Assembly: GCA_964624475.1 (NCBI GenBank)
Contig: CAZUYC010000123.1
Location: 6,663 to 70,662, forward strand
Origin: CAZUYC01 sp964624475
GTDB lineage: Bacteria > Myxococcota_A > UBA9160 > SMWR01
Direction of reading: 5' to 3'
DNA length: 64,000 nt
Numbering within the stretch: position 1 is the first letter of the stretch; each line of letters begins with the position of its first letter. Below the pieces are notes generated by a model, which searched no databases, was not told the origin of the DNA, and was given only the letters and a program-made list of their open reading frames with translations. Positions 24,872 to 33,972 of the stretch are shown piece after piece. The translations under genes and the position numbers were made by a program.

Positions 24872-26023
24872 CTAGCCGCAGACCTCCGTGATCACGCGCA
24901 GCGCGTTCTCGCCGAGGAGCTTGCGCACCGCCTCCGGCGACCAGCCGCGCGCGAGCAGGCCCTGCGTCACGAAGGGGAGCGCCCGGACGTCCTCGAGGCC
25001 GGGGGCGGGGACGATCGCGCCGTCCCAGTCGCTGCCGATCGCGACGCAGTCCAGGCCGCCCTGCTCGCGGGCGCGCTCGGCGTGCGCGAGCAGGGCGTCG
25101 AGGCCGCCGGGGCCGAGGAACTCGCGGCCGACGGCGAGGCCGATGACGCCGCCGCCCTCCGCGATCCGGCGGATCTGCGCGTCGTCGAGGTTGCGCGGGT
25201 GGTCGTGGACGGACCGGCAGCCGGAGTGGCTCACGACGCAGGGGCGCTTCGTCGCGCCGAGCGCGTCGTCCACGCCGCGCGCGTTCACGTGCGCGAGGTC
25301 GACCACCATGCCGAGCGACTCCATCTCGGCGACGAGCTCGAATCCGAAGGGGGTGAGGCCGCGCTTCGCGTGCGAGGGCTCCGTCATCGGGTAGGCGGCG
25401 GCGCTCGCCTGGAAGTGCGCGAGGCCGATCATGCGCAGGCCCCGCTCCCAGGCCGTGCGCACGTTCTCGAGGCGGTCGCCGATGCCGTGCGCGCCCTCGA
25501 GACCCGCGAGCGCCGCGAAGCGCCCCGCCACGATGGCGGAAAGCAGCTCGCTGCCGCTGCGGGCGAAGGCGAGCTGGCCGGGCTGCGCGCGGGCCGTGGC
25601 GGCGAGCAGGTCGAGAGTCTCGAGGGTCTGCGGCAGGCCGCTCCCACCCTCGAGGCGCGCCAGGATCCGGAGCGGCAGGATCTGCTCGGGGAGCTCCTCG
25701 TCCGGCGTGACCACGATGCCGAGGACCGCCCCGTCGAGGCCGCCCTCCCGGGCGCGGGGCAGGTCCATCTGCCAGGCGAAGGCCGCGGCGGGAAAGACCG
25801 GCCGGTGCCGCTTCGCCACGTCGTAGCCCAGCGCGCGTATCCAGAGCAACGTGTCGACGTGCAGGTCGAAGACCCGGCTCTCCTGGTGGAACGCCTGGAT
25901 CTCCGCCGGCACGCTCGCGAGCGGCGGCGGGCTCCCGCCACAGCTCCAGGCCAGAGCGCCGGCCGCGCCCCCAGCCAGCACTTCGCGGCGGCTCAAGACG
26001 GGTTCATGGAAATCGGGAGGCAC
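24872..26023 (-). CDS. Membrane dipeptidase-like peptidase M19 (Tat-exported)
   Basis: This is a 383-residue zinc amidohydrolase-fold protein. Residues 10-35 are a twin-arginine signal, SRREVLAGGAAGALAWSCGG, with a Cys suitable for lipid attachment. The metal-binding H-x-D (LHVDTLLW, about residue 55), the GLEGAHGIGDRLENV Glu motif, VSHSGCRSVHDHPRNL with the two zinc His residues, and AIGSDWDG with the final Asp site are all present. This is renal-dipeptidase-like. It would hydrolyse dipeptides in the periplasm or outer surface. It is convergent with the DUF815 gene across the repeat spacer. Confidence 0.92.
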   Translation of the reverse strand: MPPDFHEPVLSRREVLAGGAAGALAWSCGGSPPPLASVPAEIQAFHQESRVFDLHVDTLLWIRALGYDVAKRHRPVFPAAAFAWQMDLPRAREGGLDGAVLGIVVTPDEELPEQILPLRILARLEGGSGLPQTLETLDLLAATARAQPGQLAFARSGSELLSAIVAGRFAALAGLEGAHGIGDRLENVRTAWERGLRMIGLAHFQASAAAYPMTEPSHAKRGLTPFGFELVAEMESLGMVVDLAHVNARGVDDALGATKRPCVVSHSGCRSVHDHPRNLDDAQIRRIAEGGGVIGLAVGREFLGPGGLDALLAHAERAREQGGLDCVAIGSDWDGAIVPAPGLEDVRALPFVTQGLLARGWSPEAVRKLLGENALRVITEVCG

Positions 26024-26057
26024 GGCCGGTTGATATTCCGGCGGCCGGGGGAACGCA

Positions 26058-26125
26058 AGCGCCCGTAGGGCGCGCGCAGCGAGGCGAAGCCGAGCGGAGT
26101 AGATGCGCTAGCGCAGATCGATGCG
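26058..26125. repeat. Dispersed repeat copy in the dipeptidase/oxoamine synthase spacer
   Basis: GCGCGCAGCGAGGCGAAGCC with following GAGCGGAG (about 26072-26098) is the plus-orientation form of the dispersed repeat. It is followed by GATGCGCTAGCGCAGATC and a second GATGCGCTAGC, a short direct repeat with a GCGCTAGCGC palindrome. The spacer lies between two leftward genes and seems to contain only repeat material. Confidence 0.65.
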
Positions 26126-27316
26126 CTAGCCCGCGATCACCCCCAGCTCGCGGCCCACCAGCGCCAAGGCCTCGAGCGCGCGGTCGAGGTGCTCCAGCGT
26201 GTGCGTCGCCATGTAGGAGGTGCGGATCATGGCGCGGCCCGGGGGCACCGCCGGCGAGACGACCGGGTTCACGAAGATGCCCTCCTGGCCGAGGCGAGTC
26301 GTCATCGTGTAGGAGGTGATGTCCTCGCCGACCACGATCGGGATCACCGGCGACGCCGAGTGACCGGTGTCGAAGCCGAGCGCCACGAGCTCGCGCTGCA
26401 TGTACTCGGTGTTCTCCCACAGCCGCTTGCGCCGCTCGGGCTCGCGCTCGACGATCTCGAGCGCCTTCAGCGCCGCGGCGACCGAGGCCGGCGGGGGCGC
26501 CGCCGAGAAGATCTCGGCGCGGGCGGTGTGCTTGATGTGCTCGATCACGCGGCGATCGCCCGCGACGAAGCCGCCCACCGCAGCGAGGGATTTCGAGAAG
26601 GTGCCCATCACCAGGTCGACCTCGGGCTCCACGCCGAAGTGCTCGGGCGTGCCCCGCCCGTTCTCGCCGAAGACCCCGAGACCGTGCGCGTCGTCCACCA
26701 TGAGCCGCGCGCCGTAGCGCTGCTTGAGCTCGACGATGCGCGGCAGGTTCGCCAGGTCCCCCTCCATCGAGAAGACGCCGTCGACGACGATGAGCTTGCC
26801 GCGGCCGGCCGGCGCGTTCTCGAGCTTGCGCTCGAGGTCGTCCATGTCGTTGTGCCGGAACGTGTGCCTCTTCCCGAAACCCAGCCGGCAGCCGTCGATG
26901 ATGCAGGCGTGGTCGAGCGCGTCGAGATAGGCGATGTCCGAGCGGTCGAGCAGGCACGAGAGGACGCCGAGGTTCACCTGGAAGCCGGTCGCGAAGGTGA
27001 GCGCCGCCTCGCGCCGCATGAACTCGGCGAGGCGCGCCTCGAGAAGCACGTGCACGTCGAGCGTGCCGTTGAGCAGCCGCGACCCGGCGCAGCCGGTGCC
27101 GTAGAGGGCGAGCGCCATCGCGGCGGCTTCCTTCACCTCCGGGTCGTTCGTGAGGCCGAGGTAGTTGTTCGAGCCGAGCATCACGAGCTCGCGGCCGTCG
27201 TGCGTCACCACGGGATCCTGGGCCGAGGAGATCACGCGGTAGTAGGGATATACCCCCGCCTCCCGGATCGGATCGGTTCGCCGGGCCGATTCGGAGCACT
27301 TGTCGAAGACGTCCAT
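26126..27316 (-). CDS. Alpha-oxoamine synthase (serine palmitoyltransferase/KBL/BioF family)
   Basis: This 396-residue PLP enzyme condenses an amino acid with an acyl-CoA and releases CO2. Key blocks are LGSNNYLGLTNDPEV, YGTGCAGSRLLNGTLDVH, DALDHACIIDG, VVDGVFSMEGD, MVDDAHGLGVFG with the PLP-Asp/His, and the Schiff-base lysine in GTFSKSLAAVGGF. The N-terminus (GVYPYYRVISSAQDPVV with VMLGSNNYLGL) is closer to the serine palmitoyltransferase/CqsA-like branch than to E. coli BioF, and no bio genes are near. A sphingolipid-type role is thus possible, and the nearby mla genes would fit an envelope-lipid context. The branch assignment is an inference. Confidence 0.88.
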   Translation of the reverse strand: MDVFDKCSESARRTDPIREAGVYPYYRVISSAQDPVVTHDGRELVMLGSNNYLGLTNDPEVKEAAAMALALYGTGCAGSRLLNGTLDVHVLLEARLAEFMRREAALTFATGFQVNLGVLSCLLDRSDIAYLDALDHACIIDGCRLGFGKRHTFRHNDMDDLERKLENAPAGRGKLIVVDGVFSMEGDLANLPRIVELKQRYGARLMVDDAHGLGVFGENGRGTPEHFGVEPEVDLVMGTFSKSLAAVGGFVAGDRRVIEHIKHTARAEIFSAAPPPASVAAALKALEIVEREPERRKRLWENTEYMQRELVALGFDTGHSASPVIPIVVGEDITSYTMTTRLGQEGIFVNPVVSPAVPPGRAMIRTSYMATHTLEHLDRALEALALVGRELGVIAG

Positions 27317-27450
27317 GGCCTGGCCTCCCTCACGCTTCGGATCGGATCTCGCTGTGGGGGGGAGATCGCCGGGTCGCCGGATTCGAGCAGGGAGCTCGTC
27401 GCGACGCGGACTTTACCGCGAGGGCCGGAGCTTACCACGTCGACCGGCGT

Positions 27451-27480
27451 TTGCAGCCGGCTCTCCGGCACCCGTATACT
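27451..27480 (+). promoter_or_regulatory. Promoter upstream of mlaA
   Basis: TTGCAG (27451-27456) and TATACT (27475-27480) are separated by 18 bases. The -10 matches the consensus in 5 of 6 positions. The mlaA ATG lies 85 bases downstream. The 248-base spacer between the divergent oxoamine synthase and mlaA genes holds this promoter and presumably the leftward one, for which I see no comparably good match. Confidence 0.5.
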
Positions 27481-27564
27481 GATCGGCGTCGATCCGATTC
27501 GGATTGAGGCCCCATCGGCCCGTACCTTCCCCGCCGCCGGAACCCCCGAGCACGGAGAGCGCGG

Positions 27565-28437
27565 ATGCGCACGATGCGGTGTCGGGCGGCGGCTTGTCTC
27601 GCTGTGGCGCTGGCTTGCGCCGCAGGGCCGTCCGGCGCCGACGAGGCCGGAGACGAGCCCGTCGCGTCCCCCGAGGGGCAGCCGCAGCACCCGGGGCCGG
27701 ATCCCCTCTTCAAGGATCCCGAGCCGGCGGAGTACGAGCCGGCCGCGCCGGTCCCGGATCCCCTCGAACCCGTCAACCGCGCCTCTTTCGGCTTCAACCG
27801 CAAGCTCGACGAATGGTTCTGGTCGCCCCTCACCCGCGCCTACCGCTTCGTCACCCCCGAGCCCGCGCGCCGCGGCATCCGCCGCGCGTTCCGGAATCTG
27901 AACACGCCGATCTTCTTCGTGAACAACCTGCTCCAGCTGCGCCTGCGCGACGCAGGCGAGACTCTCGGGGCGTTCGCATTGAACTCGACCCTCGGCATCC
28001 TCGGCGTGCTCGAGCCGAGCAAGGAGGCCGGCTGGGAGGCGCGCACCGCCGACTTCGGGCAGACGCTCGGTCTCGTGGGCGTCGGGAGCGGACCCTACGT
28101 GGTGGTGCCGATCCTGGGGCCGACCACGGTGCGCGACGGCGTCGGCAGCGCGGTCGACCGTTTCTTCCAGCCGCTCAGTTACGTGATCCCGATCGTGCCG
28201 ATCCAGCTCTTGTGGGGAGGCGGCGCCGGGCTCTCGCTGCGCGAGGAGTCGTCCGACCAGCTCGAGGCGCTCGAGAAGTCCTCCGTCGACTTCTACGCCG
28301 TGATGCGGAGCGCCTATCTGCAGAACCGGGAGAAGGAGGTCGAGGAAGCGCGCAGCCGACGCAACGCCGGCCTCGCCGCCATCGTGCCGGAATCCTGGCG
28401 CTGCGGGGAGCGTGCGGAGCGAGCGCCTCAGGACTGA
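27565..28437 (+). CDS. mlaA: MlaA/VacJ family outer-membrane lipid-trafficking protein
   Basis: This 290-residue protein has a signal peptide (residues 5-25, ending AVALACAAG, possibly a lipoprotein site) and a Pro-rich linker. The MlaA domain follows: DPLEPVNRASFGFNRKLDEW, PEPARRGIRRAFRNLNTPIFFVNNLLQ, FALNSTLGILGV, FGQTLGLVGVGSGPYVVVPILGP and the terminal DxF-like segment. MlaA removes mislocalised phospholipids from the outer leaflet of the outer membrane and passes them to MlaC. Its Arg-rich C-terminus extends past the usual end and overlaps the 3' end of the convergent mlaC-like gene by 10 bases. Confidence 0.93.
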   Translation: MRTMRCRAAACLAVALACAAGPSGADEAGDEPVASPEGQPQHPGPDPLFKDPEPAEYEPAAPVPDPLEPVNRASFGFNRKLDEWFWSPLTRAYRFVTPEPARRGIRRAFRNLNTPIFFVNNLLQLRLRDAGETLGAFALNSTLGILGVLEPSKEAGWEARTADFGQTLGLVGVGSGPYVVVPILGPTTVRDGVGSAVDRFFQPLSYVIPIVPIQLLWGGGAGLSLREESSDQLEALEKSSVDFYAVMRSAYLQNREKEVEEARSRRNAGLAAIVPESWRCGERAERAPQD

Positions 28438-29111
28438 GTCGCCTTCGGTCCCGCGAGGTCGTGGATCTTCTCGTCGAGCCTCACGAGGAGCGCCTGGAAG
28501 CCCTCGCGCTGGATCAACGTCGAGTACTCCGAACGGCGCAGCGCGAGCTCGCTCACCGTCCCGTTCAGGTAGATGTCGACGATGCGGAAGGAGCCATCGA
28601 CCGGGCGGAGCCGGTAGTCGAGCGCGACGCCCTCGTCGTCGGGCTCGTCGAGGTGCGTGCGCACCAGCACCGTGCCGTGCGTCGAAGGCTCGACGCCGAG
28701 GGTGCGGAAGGACTGCCCGGAGAAGCCGTCGAAGCGGCCCGCGAAGTTCGCGACGGTGAAGCGCGAGAAGGTCTCGACCAGCGCCTGCTGGTTCTGCTCG
28801 CTCGCGGCCTTCCAGTGCCGTCCCACCGACTTCTCGGCCATGAACGGAAGATCGAAGAGGTCGTGGATCACGGGCGAGAGGCGCTGGTAGCGGCCCTCGT
28901 AGCCGAGCGAAGTCGCGTCCCGCATCACGCCGAGGAGCGCCTCGTGCAGGCGTTCGACCACGCGCCCCGCGGCGTCGTCGGAGACGACCGGCGCGGTCGC
29001 GGCGGCCGTGGCGGCCGCGGGCTCGGCGGCCGCCGGCTCGGCGGGCGCGCGCGAAGGGAGCAGGAACGCCACGGCGGCGAGGAGCAGGGCGGGGCTCCGA
29101 TGCTGGGGCAC
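28428..29111 (-). CDS. mlaC: MlaC/Ttg2D family periplasmic phospholipid-binding protein
   Basis: I place the start at a GTG at 29111 with GGAGAG upstream, directly before a signal peptide (ALLLAAVAFLLPSRAPAE). The 227-residue protein matches the MlaC pattern: LFDLPFMAEKSVGRHWKAASEQNQQALVETFSRFTVANFAGRF, then strands with VRTHLDEPDDEGVALDYRLRP and DIYLNGTVSELALRRSEYSTLIQREGFQALLVRL. It ferries phospholipid between MlaA and an MlaFEDB complex. None of the mlaFED genes is in the window. Unusually, mlaA and mlaC here are convergent and overlapping, so they cannot be one operon. Confidence 0.92.
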   Translation of the reverse strand: MPQHRSPALLLAAVAFLLPSRAPAEPAAAEPAAATAAATAPVVSDDAAGRVVERLHEALLGVMRDATSLGYEGRYQRLSPVIHDLFDLPFMAEKSVGRHWKAASEQNQQALVETFSRFTVANFAGRFDGFSGQSFRTLGVEPSTHGTVLVRTHLDEPDDEGVALDYRLRPVDGSFRIVDIYLNGTVSELALRRSEYSTLIQREGFQALLVRLDEKIHDLAGPKATQS

Positions 29112-29282
29112 GCTGGTTCTCTCCGCGGCGCGATGGCCAGGCTCGGCCGGGGCGCCGGAACGAAGGCCAAAGTCTAGCACCCATCGGACGGCGTCGCGGG
29201 CGGCTTGATTCGGGCCCCTGCGGGGAGATCGGCGTCGGGAAGGCAGGCGCCCGGCGCTGGCACCTCCCGGCACCGGCCGGCG

Positions 29283-30146
29283 CTACTCCGTCAGCACGAA
29301 GGCCGCGACGGCGTCGCGGAAGGCGTCGGGGTTGTCGGTCATCACCGAGTGGCCGGCGCGCGGAACGACGGCCAGCCGGCCCTTCGCGAGGACCTCGTCG
29401 ACCATGCGGTCGGCGGTCTCCGCCGAGAAGACGTCGGACGCCGCGCCGCGCACGACGAGCGTCGGGCACGGCAGGCGGCGCAGCGCCTCCCACTGCGCCT
29501 GCGACATCTGCCGCTCGCGCTCCGCCGCGTCTTCGGGCGAGCCGGCGAAGCCCGCGCCGCGCAGCGCGGGGTCCATCTTCAGCACGAATCGCCCGTCCTC
29601 GCGCTGGCGCACTCCGTGGCGGGCCATGCGCAGGAGCGCCTGCGGCTGCGCGGCCGGATAGTGCAGCGAGAGCAGGCGCCCGTACTCCTCGACGCTCGCG
29701 AAGACGGGCTCCTGGCTCGACTCGACCTCCGTGCGGATGCGCAGCACGCCGCGGGCGTCGAGCTCGGGGCCGATGTCGACGAGCACGAGCCCCGCCATGC
29801 GCTGCGGGTGACGTCCCGCGAAGAGCGTCGCGATCCGCCCGCCGAGCGAGTGGCCCACGATCACGAGGCGCTCGATGCCGAGGGCTGCGCTGGCGCGCTC
29901 GACGTCCTCGACCATCGTCTCGTGGTCGTAGCGCCGCTCGGCATCCCAGGCCGAGTCGCCGTGGCCGCGGTGGTCGAGGGCGAGCGTGCGGTAGTAGGGC
30001 GCGACCGCCGGCGCGAAGTCCTCCCAGATGTGAGCTTCGTTGCCGAAGCCGTGCAGGCAGAGGAGCGGCACGCCGTGCTCGCTCCACTCGAGCAGGTGGA
30101 GGTCGAGGCCGGAGAAGCCGGGAACGCGTCGCGAGCGGGGCAGCAT
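29283..30146 (-). CDS. Alpha/beta fold hydrolase
   Basis: This 287-residue protein starts at ATG 30146. It carries VPLLCLHGFGNEAHIWEDFAP (oxyanion region), LDHRGHGDSAWD, the nucleophile elbow IVGHSLGGRIATL (Ser near residue 103) and a C-terminal PRAGHSVMTDNPDAF with the catalytic His. The order and spacing fit small-molecule esterases or acyl hydrolases, and the substrate is unknown. It is divergent from the M20 peptidase gene; the spacer has a 21-base tandem duplication. Confidence 0.9.
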   Translation of the reverse strand: MLPRSRRVPGFSGLDLHLLEWSEHGVPLLCLHGFGNEAHIWEDFAPAVAPYYRTLALDHRGHGDSAWDAERRYDHETMVEDVERASAALGIERLVIVGHSLGGRIATLFAGRHPQRMAGLVLVDIGPELDARGVLRIRTEVESSQEPVFASVEEYGRLLSLHYPAAQPQALLRMARHGVRQREDGRFVLKMDPALRGAGFAGSPEDAAERERQMSQAQWEALRRLPCPTLVVRGAASDVFSAETADRMVDEVLAKGRLAVVPRAGHSVMTDNPDAFRDAVAAFVLTE

Positions 30147-30159
30147 GGCCGCCGGCAAT

Positions 30160-30201
30160 CCTAGCCGATGCCCGATGCTTCCTAGCCGATGCGCGATGCT
30201 A
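30160..30201. repeat. Tandem duplication of a 21-base unit
   Basis: CCTAGCCGATGCCCGATGCT plus one base (30160-30180) is followed immediately by a second copy with two changes (30181-30201). It lies in the 68-base spacer between the divergent hydrolase and M20 peptidase genes, just upstream of the latter's GTG, where it may affect initiation. Confidence 0.7.
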
Positions 30202-30214
30202 GCCTCGAACCCCC

Positions 30215-31615
30215 GTGGTGGCTCCCCGAAGGGTGATCGAGGCGGTCGAGCGGCGTTTCGACCGGACGCTCGGCGACCTCGTCGCCCTGGCGAGGATCCC
30301 GGGTGTCTCGGCGCCGGGCTTCGACCCCGCCGAGCTCGTGCGCTCGGCCGACGCGGTGGCGGAGCTCTTGCGCGACGTCGGCCTCGAAGGGGTCGAGGTG
30401 TTGCGGCTCCCGGGCGCGCACCCGTACGTCGTAGGCCAACACTGCCACGCCGGTCCGGAGGCACCGACTGCGCTCGTCTACGCGCATCACGACGTGCAGC
30501 CGCCGGGCCGCGAGGCGTGCTGGACGACACCGGCCTTCGAGCCGACGCTGCGCCCCGACGGCCGCCTCTACGGCCGCGGCGTCGTCGACGACAAGGCCGG
30601 GATCCTGCTCCACGCCGCGGCGCTCCGCGCCTGGCTCGAGGCCGAGGGGCGCCTCCCGATCAACGTGAAGATGATCGTCGAGGGCGAGGAGGAGATCGGC
30701 TCCGGCCACCTCGCGGAGTTCCTGCGCGCGCACCGCGAGCGTCTGGCGGCGGAGGTGCTCGTGCTCTCGGACACGCAGAACCTCGCGACGGGCGTGCCGT
30801 CGCTCACCACGAGCCTGCGCGGGATCGTGAACATCGACGTCCGGCTCCGCGCGCTCGACCACCCGATCCACAGCGGGATGTGGGGAGGTCCGGTTCCGGA
30901 CGCCGCGACCGCGCTCGCGAAGCTCCTCGCGCGGCTCGTCGACGCGGCCGGCGCGCCGGCCGTGCCGGGGCTCGCGGACGACGTCCCGGCGCTCGCCGCG
31001 GAGGATCGCGCGCGGCTCGCGGCGCTCCCCTTCGACGAGGCGCGCTTCCGCGCCGAGGCGGGGATGCTCCCGGGGCTCGCCCTCGCAGGAGATGGACGCT
31101 TCTCGGTGTACGAGCGGCTGTGGTTCCGCCCCGCGATCGCCGTGTTGGCGCTCGAGGCGATCCCGCTCGCACAGGCATCGAACCAGCTCGTCGCGGAGGC
31201 GGCGGCCCGTGTCGGCGTGCGCGTCGCGCCCGGCCAGGATGCGGATCGCGTGGCGCGCCGCGTCGTCGACTTCCTGACGGGCGATCCGCCGCTCGGGACC
31301 GAGGTCGTGGCCACGCCGATCGCCGTCGTGCCCGGATGGCGCACGCGCCCGCAGGGCCCGGCCTTCGCGGCGGCGCGCCGCGCGCTGGCCGCGGGCTTCG
31401 GGCGCGACCCCGTCGAGATCGGCTGCGGCGGCACGATCCCCTTCGTCGGGCCCTTCGCCGAGGTGATGGGCGGAATCCCGGTGCTGCTGCTCGGCCTCGA
31501 GGACCCGCCCTGCAACGCGCACGGCGAGAACGAAAGCCTCGATCTCGCCGACTTCCGCTCCGCCGCGCGCGCCTCCGCGCACCTGCTCGCCGAGCTCTCC
31601 GCCGCGCGCGCCTGA
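30215..31615 (+). CDS. M20 family metallopeptidase (dipeptidase type)
   Basis: This 466-residue protein starts with GTG (a second GTG follows immediately). It contains YAHHDVQPPG with zinc-ligand His and catalytic Asp, RGVVDDKAGILLHAAALRA with the bridging Asp, EGEEEIGSGHL with the catalytic Glu pair, the dimerisation domain including DHPIHSGMWGG, and ENESL with a late ligand region. The layout matches the ArgE/DapE/carnosinase group that cleaves dipeptides or N-acyl amino acids. A ribosome binding site and ATG for aconitase follow 33 bases after its stop, so co-transcription is possible. Confidence 0.92.
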   Translation: MVAPRRVIEAVERRFDRTLGDLVALARIPGVSAPGFDPAELVRSADAVAELLRDVGLEGVEVLRLPGAHPYVVGQHCHAGPEAPTALVYAHHDVQPPGREACWTTPAFEPTLRPDGRLYGRGVVDDKAGILLHAAALRAWLEAEGRLPINVKMIVEGEEEIGSGHLAEFLRAHRERLAAEVLVLSDTQNLATGVPSLTTSLRGIVNIDVRLRALDHPIHSGMWGGPVPDAATALAKLLARLVDAAGAPAVPGLADDVPALAAEDRARLAALPFDEARFRAEAGMLPGLALAGDGRFSVYERLWFRPAIAVLALEAIPLAQASNQLVAEAAARVGVRVAPGQDADRVARRVVDFLTGDPPLGTEVVATPIAVVPGWRTRPQGPAFAAARRALAAGFGRDPVEIGCGGTIPFVGPFAEVMGGIPVLLLGLEDPPCNAHGENESLDLADFRSAARASAHLLAELSAARA

Positions 31616-31647
31616 ACCTGCTACGTTCGCGACACCGGGAGGAGGGC

Positions 31648-33972
31648 ATGCCGGCCATCGAGACGACACCGGGCCTGGTGCGCGGCGTCTACGCGACGCT
31701 CGCGCGCAACGTGGCGACGATCCGGCGCCGCTTCGGGCGCGCGCTCACCGGTGCGGAGAAGATCTTCCTCGGGCACCTCGCGGACGCGGAGCGCGCGGAG
31801 CTCGAGCCGGGTGCTAGCTACCTCGAGACGCGCCCCGACCGCGTCGCGATGCAGGACGCGACGGCGCAGATGGCGCTGCTCCAGTTCATGCTCGCGGGAC
31901 GCGACGAGACCGCCGTCCCCACCACCGTCCACTGCGACCACCTGATCCAGGCGCGCGTCGGCGCCGGCCCCGATCTGGCCGCGGCCGGCCAGCAGAACCG
32001 CGAGGTCTACGAGTTCCTGCGCTCGGCCTCGGCGCGCTACGGGATCGGCTTCTGGGGGCCGGGAGCCGGGATCATCCACCAGGTGGTGCTCGAGCAGTAC
32101 GCCTTCCCGGGCGGAATGATGATCGGCACCGACTCGCACACGCCGAACGCGGGCGGGCTCGGCATGTTTGCCTGCGGCGTGGGCGGCGCCGATGCCGTCG
32201 ACGTGATGGCGGGCTTCTCCTGGGAGGTGCTCCAGCCGAAGCTCGTCGGCGTCCGGCTCGCCGGCGCGCTCTCGGGGTGGACCGCGCCGAAGGACGTGAT
32301 CCTCAAGGTGTGCGAGCTCCTCACGGTGAAGGGCGGCACGAACCGCGTGATCGAGTACTTCGGTCCGGGAGCGCGCGCGATCTCCTGCACCGGGAAGGCG
32401 ACCATCACGAACATGGGCGCCGAGCTCGGCGCCACGACCTCGATCTTCCCGTACGACGAGCGCATGGCCGTCTACCTGAAGGGCACCGGCCGCGAGGAGC
32501 TCGCCGACCTCGCCACCGCCCACGCCGAGCTGCTGTGCGCCGACCCCGAGGTCGAGCGCCACCCCGAGCGCTTCTTCGACGAGGTGATCGAGATCGACCT
32601 CTCAGGCCTCGAGCCCCACATCGTCGGGCCCCACACGCCGGACCTCGCGCGGCCCGTCTCGCGCATGGCGGCGGACGTCGCCGAGCAGCGCTACCCCGAC
32701 CGGCTCTCCGCGGCGCTGATCGGGAGCTGCACCAACTCCTCCTACGAGGACCTGGAGCGCGCGGCCGACGTGGCGCGCCAGGCGCGCGCGCACGGCCTGC
32801 GGGCCAGAACCGTGCTCCTTGCGACGCCGGGATCCGAACAGATCCATCGCACGATCCGGCGCGACGGCCAGCTCGCCGACCTCGAGGCGATCGGCGCGAC
32901 CGTGCTCGCCAACGCCTGCGGGCCGTGCATCGGACAGTGGAAGCGCGACGACGTGCCCTCCGGCGAAGAGAACTCGATCCTGACCTCCTACAACCGAAAC
33001 TTCCGCAGTCGTAACGACGGCTCCGCCTCGACCCAGGCCTTCATCGGGAGCCCCGAGATCGTCGTCGCCTACGCGCTCGCGGGCAGGCTCTCCTTCGATC
33101 CGCTGCGCGACGAGCTCGAGGGCGAGGGCGGCGTGCGCTTCCGGCTCCGGCCTCCGGCTCCGGCCCCCGAGGTGCCCCGCCAGGGCTTCGTCCGAAGCCA
33201 CGAGGGTTACGTGCCGCCGCCGGCCGATCGGCACGGCGTCGCCGTGGAGGTGGATCCGGGGAGCGAGCGGCTCCAGCTGCTGCAGCCCTTCCCCGCCTGG
33301 GAAGGGCGCGATTTCGAGCAGGTGCCGCTGCTCCTCAAGGCCAAGGGAAAGTGCACGACGGACCACATCTCGCCCGCGGGGCCCTGGCTGCGCTACCGCG
33401 GCCACCTCGAGCGCATCAGCGACAACCTGTTCACGGGTGCCACGAACGCCTTCACGGGCGCCACCGGCAAGGGCCTGGATCAGCTCTCCGGCGAGTCCGG
33501 CGCCCCGTTCGCCGCCATCGCCCGCCACTACGAGGCCGAGGGACTGCGCTGGGTCGTGGTCGGCGACGAGAACTACGGCGAGGGCTCGAGCCGCGAGCAC
33601 GCGGCCATGTCGCCGCGGCTGCTCGGCTGCGCGGCGGTGCTGGTCCGGAGCTTCGCGCGCATCCACGAGTCGAACCTGAAGAAGCAGGGCGTGCTCCCGC
33701 TCACCTTCGCCGATCCGGCCGACTACGAGAGGGTGGGCGAGACCGACCGGGTGAGCATCACGGGCCTCGGGCGGCTCGCCCCCGGAAGCGCGATCGGCGT
33801 GGTCCTGCACCACGCCGACGGTAGCCGCGACGAAGTTCGCGCGAGCCACACGCTCAACGACGAGCAGATCCGCTGGTTCCGCGCCGGCTCGGCGCTGAAC
33901 TTGTCGCGCGATCAGGGTGCCTCGCCCGGTAGGTCGCGCCGCTTCCTGGCCGGATCGAGCAGCGCGATCTGA
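31648..33972 (+). CDS. Aconitate hydratase (mitochondrial-type)
   Basis: This 774-residue TCA-cycle enzyme interconverts citrate and isocitrate. The [4Fe-4S] cysteines lie in IGSCTNSSYEDL and ANACGPCIGQW. Substrate-site blocks include TVHCDHLIQA, GTDSHTPNAGGLGMFACGVGGADAVDVMAG, EENSILTSYNRNFRSRNDG and the swivel-domain GDENYGEGSSREHAAMSPR. The length and these variants match the mitochondrial/AcnA-mito form, not bacterial AcnB. GGAGGAGGG precedes the ATG. The last 20 codons form an Arg/Ser-rich extension that overlaps the convergent sensor gene by 61 bases, more than any other overlap here. Confidence 0.96.
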   Translation: MPAIETTPGLVRGVYATLARNVATIRRRFGRALTGAEKIFLGHLADAERAELEPGASYLETRPDRVAMQDATAQMALLQFMLAGRDETAVPTTVHCDHLIQARVGAGPDLAAAGQQNREVYEFLRSASARYGIGFWGPGAGIIHQVVLEQYAFPGGMMIGTDSHTPNAGGLGMFACGVGGADAVDVMAGFSWEVLQPKLVGVRLAGALSGWTAPKDVILKVCELLTVKGGTNRVIEYFGPGARAISCTGKATITNMGAELGATTSIFPYDERMAVYLKGTGREELADLATAHAELLCADPEVERHPERFFDEVIEIDLSGLEPHIVGPHTPDLARPVSRMAADVAEQRYPDRLSAALIGSCTNSSYEDLERAADVARQARAHGLRARTVLLATPGSEQIHRTIRRDGQLADLEAIGATVLANACGPCIGQWKRDDVPSGEENSILTSYNRNFRSRNDGSASTQAFIGSPEIVVAYALAGRLSFDPLRDELEGEGGVRFRLRPPAPAPEVPRQGFVRSHEGYVPPPADRHGVAVEVDPGSERLQLLQPFPAWEGRDFEQVPLLLKAKGKCTTDHISPAGPWLRYRGHLERISDNLFTGATNAFTGATGKGLDQLSGESGAPFAAIARHYEAEGLRWVVVGDENYGEGSSREHAAMSPRLLGCAAVLVRSFARIHESNLKKQGVLPLTFADPADYERVGETDRVSITGLGRLAPGSAIGVVLHHADGSRDEVRASHTLNDEQIRWFRAGSALNLSRDQGASPGRSRRFLAGSSSAI

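Noticed and set aside
27232..30087. 951-codon open frame on the minus strand
   Set aside because: It runs antisense to mlaA and in the wrong frame through mlaC and the hydrolase, with filler composition.
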